The notes below the pieces were generated by a model that saw only the letters and a list, made by a program, of their open reading frames with translations, was not told the origin of the DNA and did not search any database. 6,069 bases of DNA from an uncultured Collinsella sp. (GTDB taxonomy: Bacteria; Actinomycetota; Coriobacteriia; Coriobacteriales; Coriobacteriaceae), in contig CAAEMX010000006.1 of the NCBI GenBank assembly GCA_900757185.1, positions 1 to 6,069 of the forward strand. The letters run 5' to 3'. Position numbers and translations under genes: made by a program. Of this stretch, positions 1 through 5,905 are shown piece by piece (position 1 is the stretch's first letter; each line of letters starts with the position of its first letter).

Positions 1-30
1 GGAGGGCGCCCTTGAAACAGGGCGCCCTCC
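1..30. other. Perfect GC-rich stem-loop at window edge
   Basis: Bases 1-11 and 20-30 are exact reverse complements (GGAGGGCGCCC and GGGCGCCCTCC) around an 8-base loop. The stem is strong enough for a terminator, but on the plus strand no T-run follows (the next bases are gtggcaagat). On the minus strand any T-run would lie to the left of base 1, outside the window. It is best read as the terminator of a neighbouring gene, or the stem of a bidirectional one. The structure is seen directly; the role is inferred. Confidence 0.55.
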
Positions 31-230
31 GTGGCAAGATGGGATTTGTCCGAAGCTAAACAGCTTTGGGTCACCGTGGACGGGCAGGGGCCTCGACGCG
101 GGTAGACACGAGACGCATACATTACGCGACCTCGCCCTGGTGGCCGCACACGTTGGTTGCGGCCGACGCGGGCCGCGGGCAAGTGCTTGTAAGGGGAGCC
201 TTGCCTCTCTTGTACGAGAAAGGACGCGTA
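31..230 (+). other. nagB upstream region, no convincing gene or promoter
   Basis: This GC-rich stretch separates the first stem-loop from nagB. It stays open in the nagB frame from an ATG at 66, but the implied 55 extra residues are Arg/Gly-rich and do not resemble the NagB N-terminus, so it is treated as non-coding. It contains two short hairpins: AAGCT/AGCTT (53-57 with 62-66) and GCGGCC/GGCCGC (159-164 with 171-176). No -35/-10 pair close to consensus was found; the nearest, TCGACG at 93 with TACATT at 118, is weak and badly spaced. The nagB promoter is presumably here or before the window. Confidence 0.5.
219..224 (+). promoter_or_regulatory. Ribosome binding site of nagB
   Basis: AAAGGA ends six bases before the ATG at 231. 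It supports that start over the in-frame ATG at 66, which lacks such a site. Confidence 0.75.
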
Positions 231-959
231 ATGAAGATCATTAAAGCTAAAGACTACGAGGATATGAGCCGCAAGGCCGCCAATATCATCTCGGCCCAGG
301 TTATTCTCAAGCCCGATTGCGTGCTGGGTCTTGCCACCGGCTCCACTCCGATTGGCGCCTACAAGCAGCTCGCCGCTTGGTACAAGAAGGGTGACGTCGA
401 CTTTGCCGAGGTCAGCACCTACAACCTCGACGAGTATCGTGGCCTTTCGCACGACGATCCCCAGAGTTACCACTACTTTATGCGTGAGAACTTCTTCGAT
501 CACATTAACATCGACCTGAACAACACGCATGTGCCCGATGGCTCCAATCCCGACGCTGCCGCTGCCTGCTCTGAGTATGACAAGATCGTCGCTGCTGCCG
601 GTTACCCTGATCTGCAGCTGCTCGGCATCGGTAACAACGGTCACATTGGCTTCAACGAGCCCGATGATCACTTCTCCAAGGGTACGCACTGTGTCGACCT
701 TACCGAGAGCACTATTCAGGCCAACAGCCGCCTGTTTGACAGCATCGACGACGTGCCTCGTCAGGCCTACACCATGGGCACTCAGACCATCATGTATGCC
801 CGCATGATCCTGGTTGTCGCCAATGGCGAGGCCAAGGCCCAAGCCGTGCATGACATGTGCTTTGGTCCGGTTACCCCCGAGTGCCCTGCCTCGATCCTGC
901 AGCTGCACACCAACTGCGTTGTCGTTGCCGACGAGGCCGCCCTTTCGCTCTGCGAGTAG
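231..959 (+). CDS. nagB: Glucosamine-6-phosphate deaminase (short, Bacillus type)
   Basis: This 242-residue cytosolic enzyme converts glucosamine 6-phosphate to fructose 6-phosphate and ammonia, the last step that brings amino sugars into glycolysis. Family signatures are in order: LGLATGSTPIGAY (residues 32-44, phosphate-binding loop), YNLDEYRGL (64-72) with D67 matching E. coli D72, and GIGNNGHIGFNEP (132-144) with H138 and E143 matching the E. coli catalytic H143 and E148. N136 stands where E. coli has D141; as I recall, the Bacillus/Streptococcus monomeric branch also has Asn there, so this is a subfamily mark rather than a defect. The length fits that branch and lacks the C-terminal tail of the 266-residue allosteric E. 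coli enzyme. The ATG at 231 is chosen for its AAAGGA site and because family homology begins there. It appears monocistronic, with a terminator 32 bases after the stop. No nagA is next to it in the window. Confidence 0.95.
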   Translation: MKIIKAKDYEDMSRKAANIISAQVILKPDCVLGLATGSTPIGAYKQLAAWYKKGDVDFAEVSTYNLDEYRGLSHDDPQSYHYFMRENFFDHINIDLNNTHVPDGSNPDAAAACSEYDKIVAAAGYPDLQLLGIGNNGHIGFNEPDDHFSKGTHCVDLTESTIQANSRLFDSIDDVPRQAYTMGTQTIMYARMILVVANGEAKAQAVHDMCFGPVTPECPASILQLHTNCVVVADEAALSLCE

Positions 960-991
960 CGAAAGCCTATCACCTCGACATAGCTTTGCCG

Positions 992-1020
992 AAGGCCTCC
1001 GCTTTGCGGGGGCCTTTTTT
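992..1020 (+). terminator. Intrinsic terminator of nagB
   Basis: An 11-bp stem (992-1002 with 1006-1016, one G-U pair, TTT loop) runs into six T's at 1015-1020. It lies 32 bases after the nagB stop and should isolate nagB from the downstream regulator. Confidence 0.92.
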
Positions 1021-1155
1021 CTGAGTGCACGCCGTGTGCTTGACGAAAACCTTGCCGCGAACTTGACGGGTGCGTCTGGTGCAGCATGATTCATTCCATA
1101 ACAGATACTATGCATAAATGCTATGAAAAGGTCGCAGACGGTAGCTGGCGCTAGG

Positions 1156-1171
1156 TGAGTTGCGCAACACA
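1156..1171. promoter_or_regulatory. Operator-like near-palindrome
   Basis: The core GTTGCGCAAC (1159-1168) is a perfect 10-bp palindrome. After one mismatched pair it extends to TG...CA, giving a 16-bp imperfect palindrome. It ends two bases before a weak -35-like TTGAAC, a plausible position for a dimeric regulator to act. The symmetry is seen directly; the function is inferred. Confidence 0.3.
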
Positions 1172-1344
1172 ATTGAACAGCGCTCATTTAAGGTAAACTG
1201 CCAAAGGATGGGACAAGCTGGCAAGCGCATTGACCTGCGCAAAGACTGATTGGTTGGGGGATAAGTTTCAATCGGACCACGCTGAACAAAAACTTGCCAT
1301 TTGCGTACCAGCAAACATCCTAAACCGTAGCATCGCTCTATTCA

Positions 1345-1372
1345 TCTAGCGATACATATGGTCTAGCGTTAC
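1345..1372 (+). promoter_or_regulatory. 11-bp direct repeat, candidate SARP-type binding site
   Basis: TCTAGCGATAC (1345-1355) is followed by TCTAGCGTTAC (1362-1372), with ten of eleven bases identical and a 17-base period. CGCTAG, the inverted core, also occurs at 1149-1154. SARP-family winged-helix proteins are known to bind heptameric direct repeats near promoters, usually with an 11- or 22-base period. The downstream gene encodes such a DNA-binding domain, so autoregulation is a reasonable guess, although the 17-base period differs from the classical one. Confidence 0.4.
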
Positions 1373-1392
1373 GGTGTCCATGTGGTCGAGTT

Positions 1393-1398
1393 GAGGAG
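1393..1398 (+). promoter_or_regulatory. Ribosome binding site of the regulator
   Basis: GAGGAG ends five bases before the ATG at 1404 and supports that start. Confidence 0.75.
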
Positions 1399-1403
1399 CG
1401 GGC

Positions 1404-4403
1404 ATGGTTAACGATTTGGGCAATACGGACGACCTCGAGCTTATGCCGCTGGGCAGTAGCTATATGGTGCGGCGCGATCGCTTGATGAACGAACTTATCG
1501 CCAAGGGCCGAAAGGCCGGCATCGTAGTCCTCTACGCGCCTGATGGCTTTGGGAAAACCTCGGTGCTGCTGCAGTATGCCCAAGAGGTTAAAAGCGATCC
1601 GACGCGAGGTCCTGTGCGGATCATCGAGGCAGACCGCGCCATTGGGCGCGAGGTGTTTATGCAGCTCGAGGTCGTTACCGAAGAGCTTAAGGACAAGCCG
1701 CACTCCCTGATTGCAATCGATAACGTGCCTAACCTCAGCCAGAGCGAGACCGAGGAGCTGATCGACCGAATCCGAACCCTGCGTGCTATGGGGGTTGGGG
1801 TCTTTATGAGCTGCCGTCCTTCGAATCGCCAGCTGATTCACGGACTGGGCGATTCGATTAAAGTCAACGCGCAGATGCTCAAGGTGCATGCCTATGAGTA
1901 TTCGGCGTGGGCATCGGCGTTTTCGATCAGCACGTCGCTCGACTTCTATCAGCTTACGCAGGGCGTGCCCGAGCTCGTCTCGGCTATGCAGTCGGGACTA
2001 TACGGGCAGGGAGACGTTGCCCAGATGCTCGAAAACGAGATCGTCAATATCTACGGTGCGGCACTTGTTGATCTGGCGTCGCTCGAGAACAACGCCCTGT
2101 TTAGTGTGGCATGCTTGATGGTCTTAATGGGTGAGGGCAATATTTCGGAGCTCGAGGCTTGCGGTGTTAGGCTTTCGGCGATTGACCAGTCCTATCTTGT
2201 CCGCGATTATCCCATTTTTGGCGTTGATCCGGCAGACCGGCGCTTTACCTGCTTGGGTACCGAGGACAACGCACGCCTGCGATTGCGCAAGCTGGTCGCC
2301 GAAATTCGCCCCGAACTCGTTGTGCGGGCGGCGCGTATATTGATTAAAGCGGGGCGCTGCGATACCGCGATGGACCTCGCCGACGCATTTTTGGACCGCA
2401 GTGCGGTGTTGGAGCTTGCCGGGCAGTATGGGGTCGATCTGGCCCTGACGGGGCATGGAGGGGATGTCTGCCGCGCGGCGCTGGGAAAGACCGAGGCAGA
2501 TGACCGGGCCTCGGAGCCGACGCCTGACGAGGCGCTCGGCATCTATCTGGCGGCGGTGAGCGTCTCCAATACAAAGCTTGCGCGGTATATGGCCTCAATT
2601 ATCGAGCGTGCGGGCGAACAAGCGATTTCCGAGCTCAATCCCGTGTCGTGGAAGGTGGCGCACGCGTTTACGGCCGCCTGTTATGGAGATAGTGGTCTGG
2701 GGCTTCCGGCAAGCCATACGGCGTTGGAAAGCGAGGCGTCTTGTGCCGCACTCGACATGCTGTCCGCACATGTCGAGATAAAGCATGGACTGACCGAGCG
2801 GGCGAAGGGTGGCGAGATCCTCGCGGGGCTCAAAACGGATAAAGCCTACGATTGTGAGCTCGATATCGCGGGGACGTTTGTGCGCGCGGACCGCATGTTG
2901 ACGGAGCTATTTGATGGGTCGTATGCGGGGACTGACGAGCGTGATGACGAGATGGCTCTGACGCTCGAGGCACTCGAAGCGCGTGGAATCCGAGCGCTCG
3001 CCATCTGGGTGCGCATGGTGTTATCGGCGCGGCGCCTGTTTGCCGGCATGCCGGTGACCGACGAGCAGGCATTCAATGAGCTCGACCGTTTTGCCGTGCG
3101 TGTGCGTGACAATCAAGTCCAGTTGTTTGGCTTGATACTAGAAGGCTGGCAGTCGTTGGCTGAGGGGCGTCCGGTCAATGCCAAATTCCGTGCGGTGCAG
3201 GTGCTTAGGCTTGCCGAGGAATCGATTGGATACATACGCGACAACGCGCTGCTGCTAGAGCGCGCGGCGTACTTACGCAATACATCGATGGTATCGGTGC
3301 GCGAAGAGGCAGAGCTGCTCGATTTGAGTCGGACGCAGGTCGGTGGTGCCGAGGCTTGGATGGTGGCGCTGCATTTGGCCTCCGCGGGCCGCGATAGCGA
3401 CCTTGCAGCCTGGATGTCCATGAACCGCCCGGGGATTATGGATCCGTCGTATCGGCTGTTTGCGCGTCTTGCGATGCATTGTCTGGGTGAGCCGGCTGCT
3501 AGAATTCGAAAGAAGCTCCCGGTGCGCGAGCTGTCGCGGTATTCGCTGCGTGACGACTTTGAGGGCGAAGGCGAGCGTCTGTTCCAGGCCGGCGATGCCG
3601 AGGGTGTTGATGTGATTGGCCATATCGAGATCCGCATGTTTGGGGCGTTTCGCGCCGAGCGCGACGGGTTTCCCATCACGGATAAGATGTGGCGCCGCAA
3701 GAAAGCGGCGACGCTTGCCGAGCGACTTGCGCTGGGCATGGATACACTGGTCGACCGCGAGACGCTGGCTATGGAGCTGTGGCCCCATGCCGAGTTCAAT
3801 AGCGCTCGTAACAATCTGTACTCGACGATATCGCGCCTGCGTTCGGCCTTGGGGCCGACACCGGACGGCAAGTCGTGTGTGCTGATCCAAAACGAGTGCA
3901 TTGGGCTTAACGGCGATTACGTCAAGACTGACGTGCGGTTGTTTGATCAGATAAGCCGCGAAGTTTTGGGAAATCGCACGGGTGCGCGCGGACCCCATCT
4001 GGTCGAGCTGTGCCTTAAGATCGAGCAGCTCTACGCCGGCCCGTTGTATGTTCCCAATGGCTGTAATCCAACCTACTTTTTGCGTATGCGGCGCATTATG
4101 GAATCGAAGTATATCGACTGCATGATTCGGGGCGCGAATGCCGCCCTAGAAGAAAACGACCTGCAGTCGGCGGTATGGCTGGTGGAGTCGGGGCTGCGGC
4201 AAGAGACGGCGCGCGAGGACATGGTGCGTTGCGCTATGCGCGTCTACGGTGCGGCGGGGAGACGACGCGATATCGTCGAGCTGTACAGTGGACATATGCA
4301 TCACCTGAGGGAGCAGGTCAATGGCGTGCCCGAGCCCGAGACGCGGCGTCTGTACGAGCGCTTGGTAGAGGGCAGGCTTAACCGCGTGCTCGTCGAGCGA
4401 TAA
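1404..4403 (+). CDS. STAND-ATPase transcriptional regulator with C-terminal SARP/BTAD domain
   Basis: This 999-residue cytosolic protein is probably a ligand-gated DNA-binding regulator. Residues 20-60 resemble the start of MalT-type STAND ATPases, with Walker A APDGFGKTS (45-53). A Walker B-like hydrophobic strand ends in D106 (SLIAIDN, 101-107), and FMSCRP with R138 occupies the sensor position. QLTQGVPELVSAM (183-195) matches the family's conserved Gly-x-Pro segment. Residues about 300-735 are Ala/Leu/Glu-rich and probably helical repeats, the usual ligand-sensing and oligomerisation part. Residues about 740-838 form an OmpR-like winged helix as in SARP proteins, beginning IEIRMFGAF, with recognition-helix-like ARNNLYSTISRLRSALG (801-817). 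Residues about 845-985 fit the BTAD domain. There is no LuxR-type HTH at the C-terminus as in MalT, and the order is opposite to AfsR, which has its SARP module first. The inducer and targets cannot be deduced. The gene stands alone between two terminators. The family call is firm; the architecture's role is inferred. Confidence 0.85.
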   Translation: MVNDLGNTDDLELMPLGSSYMVRRDRLMNELIAKGRKAGIVVLYAPDGFGKTSVLLQYAQEVKSDPTRGPVRIIEADRAIGREVFMQLEVVTEELKDKPHSLIAIDNVPNLSQSETEELIDRIRTLRAMGVGVFMSCRPSNRQLIHGLGDSIKVNAQMLKVHAYEYSAWASAFSISTSLDFYQLTQGVPELVSAMQSGLYGQGDVAQMLENEIVNIYGAALVDLASLENNALFSVACLMVLMGEGNISELEACGVRLSAIDQSYLVRDYPIFGVDPADRRFTCLGTEDNARLRLRKLVAEIRPELVVRAARILIKAGRCDTAMDLADAFLDRSAVLELAGQYGVDLALTGHGGDVCRAALGKTEADDRASEPTPDEALGIYLAAVSVSNTKLARYMASIIERAGEQAISELNPVSWKVAHAFTAACYGDSGLGLPASHTALESEASCAALDMLSAHVEIKHGLTERAKGGEILAGLKTDKAYDCELDIAGTFVRADRMLTELFDGSYAGTDERDDEMALTLEALEARGIRALAIWVRMVLSARRLFAGMPVTDEQAFNELDRFAVRVRDNQVQLFGLILEGWQSLAEGRPVNAKFRAVQVLRLAEESIGYIRDNALLLERAAYLRNTSMVSVREEAELLDLSRTQVGGAEAWMVALHLASAGRDSDLAAWMSMNRPGIMDPSYRLFARLAMHCLGEPAARIRKKLPVRELSRYSLRDDFEGEGERLFQAGDAEGVDVIGHIEIRMFGAFRAERDGFPITDKMWRRKKAATLAERLALGMDTLVDRETLAMELWPHAEFNSARNNLYSTISRLRSALGPTPDGKSCVLIQNECIGLNGDYVKTDVRLFDQISREVLGNRTGARGPHLVELCLKIEQLYAGPLYVPNGCNPTYFLRMRRIMESKYIDCMIRGANAALEENDLQSAVWLVESGLRQETAREDMVRCAMRVYGAAGRRRDIVELYSGHMHHLREQVNGVPEPETRRLYERLVEGRLNRVLVER

Positions 4404-4433
4404 AAAATGAGCGCCCGAATTGCTCGGACGCTC
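4402..4433 (-). terminator. Intrinsic terminator of yhbY, overlapping the regulator stop
   Basis: Bases 4409-4418 pair with 4424-4433 (nine pairs, one C/A mismatch, five-base loop). Read on the minus strand, the stem is followed by six T's (4407-4402). It lies about 40 bases after the yhbY stop. The T-tract overlaps the last two bases of the plus-strand regulator's TAA at 4401-4403. On the plus strand no T-run follows the stem, so it should serve yhbY mainly. Confidence 0.85.
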
Positions 4434-4472
4434 GCAAGCTTGATGTATGTTGGCTCGCCGGATCGTCGGCTC

Positions 4473-4772
4473 TTAGACGAGCTTAATCTTCTCGATGTCC
4501 TTGCGCGAGGACTCGCGATACAGCGAGAACTTGCGGCCGATGACCTGGACGACCTCGGCGTGGCAGCGATCGGCGAGATCTTCGGCGGCCTCGCGGGCAG
4601 AAAGGCTGGAACCATCGAGTACGGAGCACTTAACGAGCTCGTGCTTCTCCAGGTAGGCGACCGTCTGCTCGACGGTGCCCTCGTTGATGTCGGACTTGCC
4701 GATGATGATGGCGGGGTTGAGGTGATGGGCCATGCTGCGAAGCTGCTTGACCTGGGCTCCTGTCAGTGCCAT
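4473..4772 (-). CDS. yhbY: YhbY-type CRM-domain RNA-binding protein
   Basis: This 99-residue protein matches the single-domain YhbY family (97 residues in E. coli), cytosolic RNA-binding proteins associated with pre-50S ribosomal particles and assembly of the large subunit. Visible signatures are the N-terminal helix LTGAQVKQLRSMAHHL (3-18), the loop PAIIIGKSDINEG (20-32), HELVKCSV (44-51) and the C-terminal strand VQVIGRKFSLYR (75-86), followed by a basic tail. The Shine-Dalgarno is weak (GAGAA four bases before ATG, with GAAAGCGAG slightly further out), but the start fits the family. It has its own terminator and converges on the regulator. The only other gene on its strand nearby is the methyltransferase, 182 bases upstream; co-transcription is possible because no clear terminator separates them. 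Confidence 0.92.
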   Translation of the reverse strand: MALTGAQVKQLRSMAHHLNPAIIIGKSDINEGTVEQTVAYLEKHELVKCSVLDGSSLSAREAAEDLADRCHAEVVQVIGRKFSLYRESSRKDIEKIKLV

Positions 4773-4954
4773 GGGTTCTCGCTTTCTATGTTATGGGGCG
4801 CCCCGCGATGGGGCCTTAATCTACGTGAGCTGTCCCACGATAGCGCAGGAACGGCGCGGTGTGGGGCGTGTTTGCCCAGTTCAAAAAGAATGCGGATGCC
4901 GAGCGGGAGAACGGCGCGGGTTACAGGCGGACGTGTACGACGGCCGAAAGCGGT
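4773..4954 (-). other. Intergenic region between methyltransferase and yhbY
   Basis: This 182-base gap has no supported gene; plus-strand open frames crossing it are antisense to the flanking genes. No hairpin with a T-run was found for the methyltransferase end. A minus-strand TAGATT resembles a -10 box (plus coordinates about 4818-4823) but lacks a good -35. GAACGGCGCGG occurs twice (4849-4859 and 4909-4919), 60 bases apart. Confidence 0.5.
4795..4814 (-). other. GC-rich stem-loop/palindrome in the yhbY leader
   Basis: GGGGCGCCCC (4795-4804) is a perfect 10-bp palindrome. The same GCCCC (4800-4804) also pairs with GGGGC (4810-4814) around a five-base loop. It lies 23-42 bases before the yhbY start on the minus strand, so in RNA it would sit just ahead of the weak ribosome binding site. 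The structure is seen directly; any role in translation control is speculative. Confidence 0.4.
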
Positions 4955-5842
4955 CTATGGACGGCTCGAAGAGACCGGCTCCCATGCAATAAACGCCCAA
5001 CGGACCTTGCGGATATGGTCGAGCATATAGCGTCCCTGCGGCACTCCTTTGGACCCCGGCTCGCCAGCACGGGGATTCTCAATCATATGCTGAGCGACGT
5101 AGTCGCGCAGACGGTCGATCTTATCCTCGTTACCGTGCTCGAGCATGCGGGAGAAGTCCGCCATGCCCGCCTCAAGGCTATCGAAGGTATCGCGACGAGG
5201 CGATTCAAAGTACGTAACCTGCGGCAGGGCACCCATCTGAATGAGGATATTAAAGGCATACACAAAGCCATTACTGCAGGTAACCGAGGCACCGATGGCG
5301 TTCATTAGGTGCAGGTCATAGCGTGGGCTGGAGTTGGCGACCATCGTGACAGCACAACGCCGACGAGCCGTTTGATCAAGCTTAGCAAGCGCGCCTTTTA
5401 GGTTGGTCGTGGTAACCGACCGACTGGCAAAGGCAACATCCACCGCTTTCGCGACCGGTCCAACCAAATCCCAATCATCATCCCAAGCAAGCTCAAGCGG
5501 CGTAATAAGATCCTCGAGTCCGTAATACTCAATGCCAGCATCAAGGGTGCCCAGCATGGCAGGGGAGAAATCAGCCGCAATCACAGGATGCCCAGCCTGA
5601 GCAAGCGGAATAGCAATCGACCCAGCTCCACACCCCATATCAAGCACGGATTCACCAGGCTTTAACGCCAACAGCTTCATAAAGTCCCGGGCATACGGGG
5701 CAGTCTCCAACGGCCGAAAATGCCGAGCCCTTTTATCCCACTCAAAAGAATCGTCAGCCCGCCGCCGATCAGCTTGCAGACGCATCCACTCCAGATTCCA
5801 ATCTGTGGAAAGCAGCTCAGAACGATTCTCCCCATCAGCCAC
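4955..5842 (-). CDS. Class I SAM-dependent methyltransferase
   Basis: This 295-residue protein has the Rossmann-type methyltransferase core. Motif I is VLDMGCGAGSIAIPLA (66-81), which binds S-adenosylmethionine, and VIAADFSPAML (87-97) carries D91, expected to bind the ribose hydroxyls. WDKRARHF (35-42) precedes the core, and KVRWAFIAW (279-287) looks like the final core strand. There is no signal peptide from the chosen start, so it should be cytosolic. The substrate is not recognisable. The GTG at 5842 is chosen because AGGAGG lies seven bases upstream. The in-frame ATG at 5902 would add 20 hydrophobic residues, has no ribosome binding site, and would place a transcription terminator inside the gene. 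That terminator leaves almost no room for a separate promoter, so expression may depend on read-through or attenuation. The family is secure; the role is unknown. Confidence 0.85.
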   Translation of the reverse strand: MADGENRSELLSTDWNLEWMRLQADRRRADDSFEWDKRARHFRPLETAPYARDFMKLLALKPGESVLDMGCGAGSIAIPLAQAGHPVIAADFSPAMLGTLDAGIEYYGLEDLITPLELAWDDDWDLVGPVAKAVDVAFASRSVTTTNLKGALAKLDQTARRRCAVTMVANSSPRYDLHLMNAIGASVTCSNGFVYAFNILIQMGALPQVTYFESPRRDTFDSLEAGMADFSRMLEHGNEDKIDRLRDYVAQHMIENPRAGEPGSKGVPQGRYMLDHIRKVRWAFIAWEPVSSSRP

Positions 5843-5849
5843 GGGCCAA

Positions 5850-5855
5850 CCTCCT
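5850..5855 (-). promoter_or_regulatory. Strong ribosome binding site of the methyltransferase
   Basis: AGGAGG on the minus strand lies seven bases before GTG at 5842-5840. It decides the start against the longer ATG-initiated frame at 5902. Confidence 0.85.
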
Positions 5856-5861
5856 AGCAAC

Positions 5862-5893
5862 AAAAAAGCGACTCCTCCCAAAAGAAGAGCCGC
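5862..5893 (-). terminator. Intrinsic terminator just upstream of the methyltransferase
   Basis: On the minus strand GCGGCTCTTC (5893-5884) pairs with GAGGAGTCGC (5877-5868) through ten pairs, two of them G-U, around a six-base loop. Six T's follow (5867-5862). It starts 12 bases after a TGA at 5908-5906 and ends 19 bases before the methyltransferase GTG. It is either the terminator of an upstream gene or an attenuator in the methyltransferase leader. Confidence 0.8.
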
Positions 5894-5905
5894 AACCAGC
5901 ATATA

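Larger units (their letters stand above)
1021..1403 (+). other. Long AT-richer intergenic region before the regulator
   Basis: This 383-base gap has clearly lower GC than the flanking genes and no supported gene; a 68-codon minus-strand open frame at 1108-1314 has no recognisable features. It holds a near-palindrome (1156-1171), a direct repeat (1345-1372) and short hairpins: GCGCA/TGCGC (1225-1229 with 1236-1240) and TTTGC/GCAAA (1300-1304 with 1311-1315). Promoter-like boxes are weak: TTGACG at 1063 with CATGAT at 1085 (16-base spacer), and TTGAAC at 1173 with TAAACT at 1194 (15-base spacer). The regulator's promoter must be here, since the nagB terminator precedes it, but I cannot place it with confidence. 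Confidence 0.6.

Noticed and set aside
66..230. N-terminal extension of nagB from an ATG at 66
   Set aside because: The added residues do not resemble any NagB, and the ATG at 231 has a good ribosome binding site and begins the family homology.
1108..1314. 68-codon minus-strand frame in the nagB/regulator gap
   Set aside because: It has no recognisable domain and no clear ribosome binding site; its length is within chance expectation.
1359..1366. TGGTCTAG, resembling half of a DasR/NagR (GntR family) amino-sugar operator
   Set aside because: The second half (ACCA) is missing and the site is downstream of nagB's terminator, so it is better explained as part of the direct repeat.
1338..1889. 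183-codon minus-strand frame opposite the regulator N-terminus
   Set aside because: It overlaps the Walker A region and the direct repeat on the opposite strand and shows no family features.
3113..3998. Two long minus-strand frames (262 and 241 codons) inside the regulator
   Set aside because: They are antisense to the conserved winged-helix and upstream parts of the regulator, have Arg/Ser-rich composition, and reflect GC-biased codon use on the other strand.
4407..5030. 207-codon plus-strand frame starting just after the regulator stop
   Set aside because: It is fully antisense to yhbY and the end of the methyltransferase, has no ribosome binding site, and begins inside the terminator region.
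4859..5308. 149-codon plus-strand frame whose first 30 residues look protein-like
   Set aside because: Most of it is antisense to the methyltransferase, and no family or ribosome binding site is recognisable.
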